Below, piece after piece: positions 5,265 to 5,265 of a stretch of 5,265 nucleotides of DNA. Position 1 is the first letter of the stretch, and every line of letters starts with the position of its first letter. The translations under genes and the position numbers were made by a program. The notes beneath the pieces were generated by a model. That model did not search any database, was not told the origin of the DNA, and saw only the letters and a list, made by a program, of their open reading frames with translations. The stretch covers positions 1-5,265 of the forward strand of contig JBHHWI010000154.1 in the NCBI GenBank assembly GCA_046756445.1, given 5' to 3'. The DNA is from JACZWL01 sp046756445 (GTDB taxonomy: Bacteria > Pseudomonadota > Gammaproteobacteria > Steroidobacterales > Woeseiaceae).

Positions 5265-5265
5265 G

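Overview
The window looks like chromosomal DNA from a moderately GC-rich proteobacterium. The evidence is Shine-Dalgarno sites of the GGAG type, GC-rich codon use in the right-hand genes, and protein families common in environmental Proteobacteria. An uncultured gamma- or alphaproteobacterium is plausible, but I see no rRNA, tRNA or marker gene that would settle it.

Layout, left to right. Positions 1-82 (minus strand) hold what may be the first 27 codons of a gene that runs off the left edge. Positions 83-383 are non-coding, with an AT-rich promoter-like stretch and one copy of a degenerate dispersed repeat. At 384-623 (plus) is a 79-residue DUF4242-type protein whose true start is probably a GTG. 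Positions 624-940 are non-coding and carry a second copy of the repeat. At 941-1663 (plus) is a six-helix DUF4386 integral membrane protein. Positions 1664-2571, about 900 bases, have no convincing gene. They hold imperfect inverted repeats resembling a decayed small mobile element, plus a hairpin-forming dyad. At 2572-3774 (minus) is a membrane-anchored, long coiled-coil protein ending in a helix-hairpin-helix-like domain. At 3882-5264 (minus) is a mercuric-reductase-like, FAD-dependent class I pyridine nucleotide-disulfide oxidoreductase, complete to its first plausible Met, which lies at the window edge.

The two right-hand genes are co-directional, with a 107-base gap that has a weak promoter-like signal, so they may or may not share a transcript. 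The left-hand small genes look like independent single-gene units in a repeat-rich, loosely packed stretch. I see no evidence that all these genes form one pathway. The most interesting item is the coiled-coil protein, whose layout would place a putative nucleic-acid-binding domain at the end of a long rod tethered to the inner membrane. No complete new system (defence, CRISPR, retron or similar) is visible.
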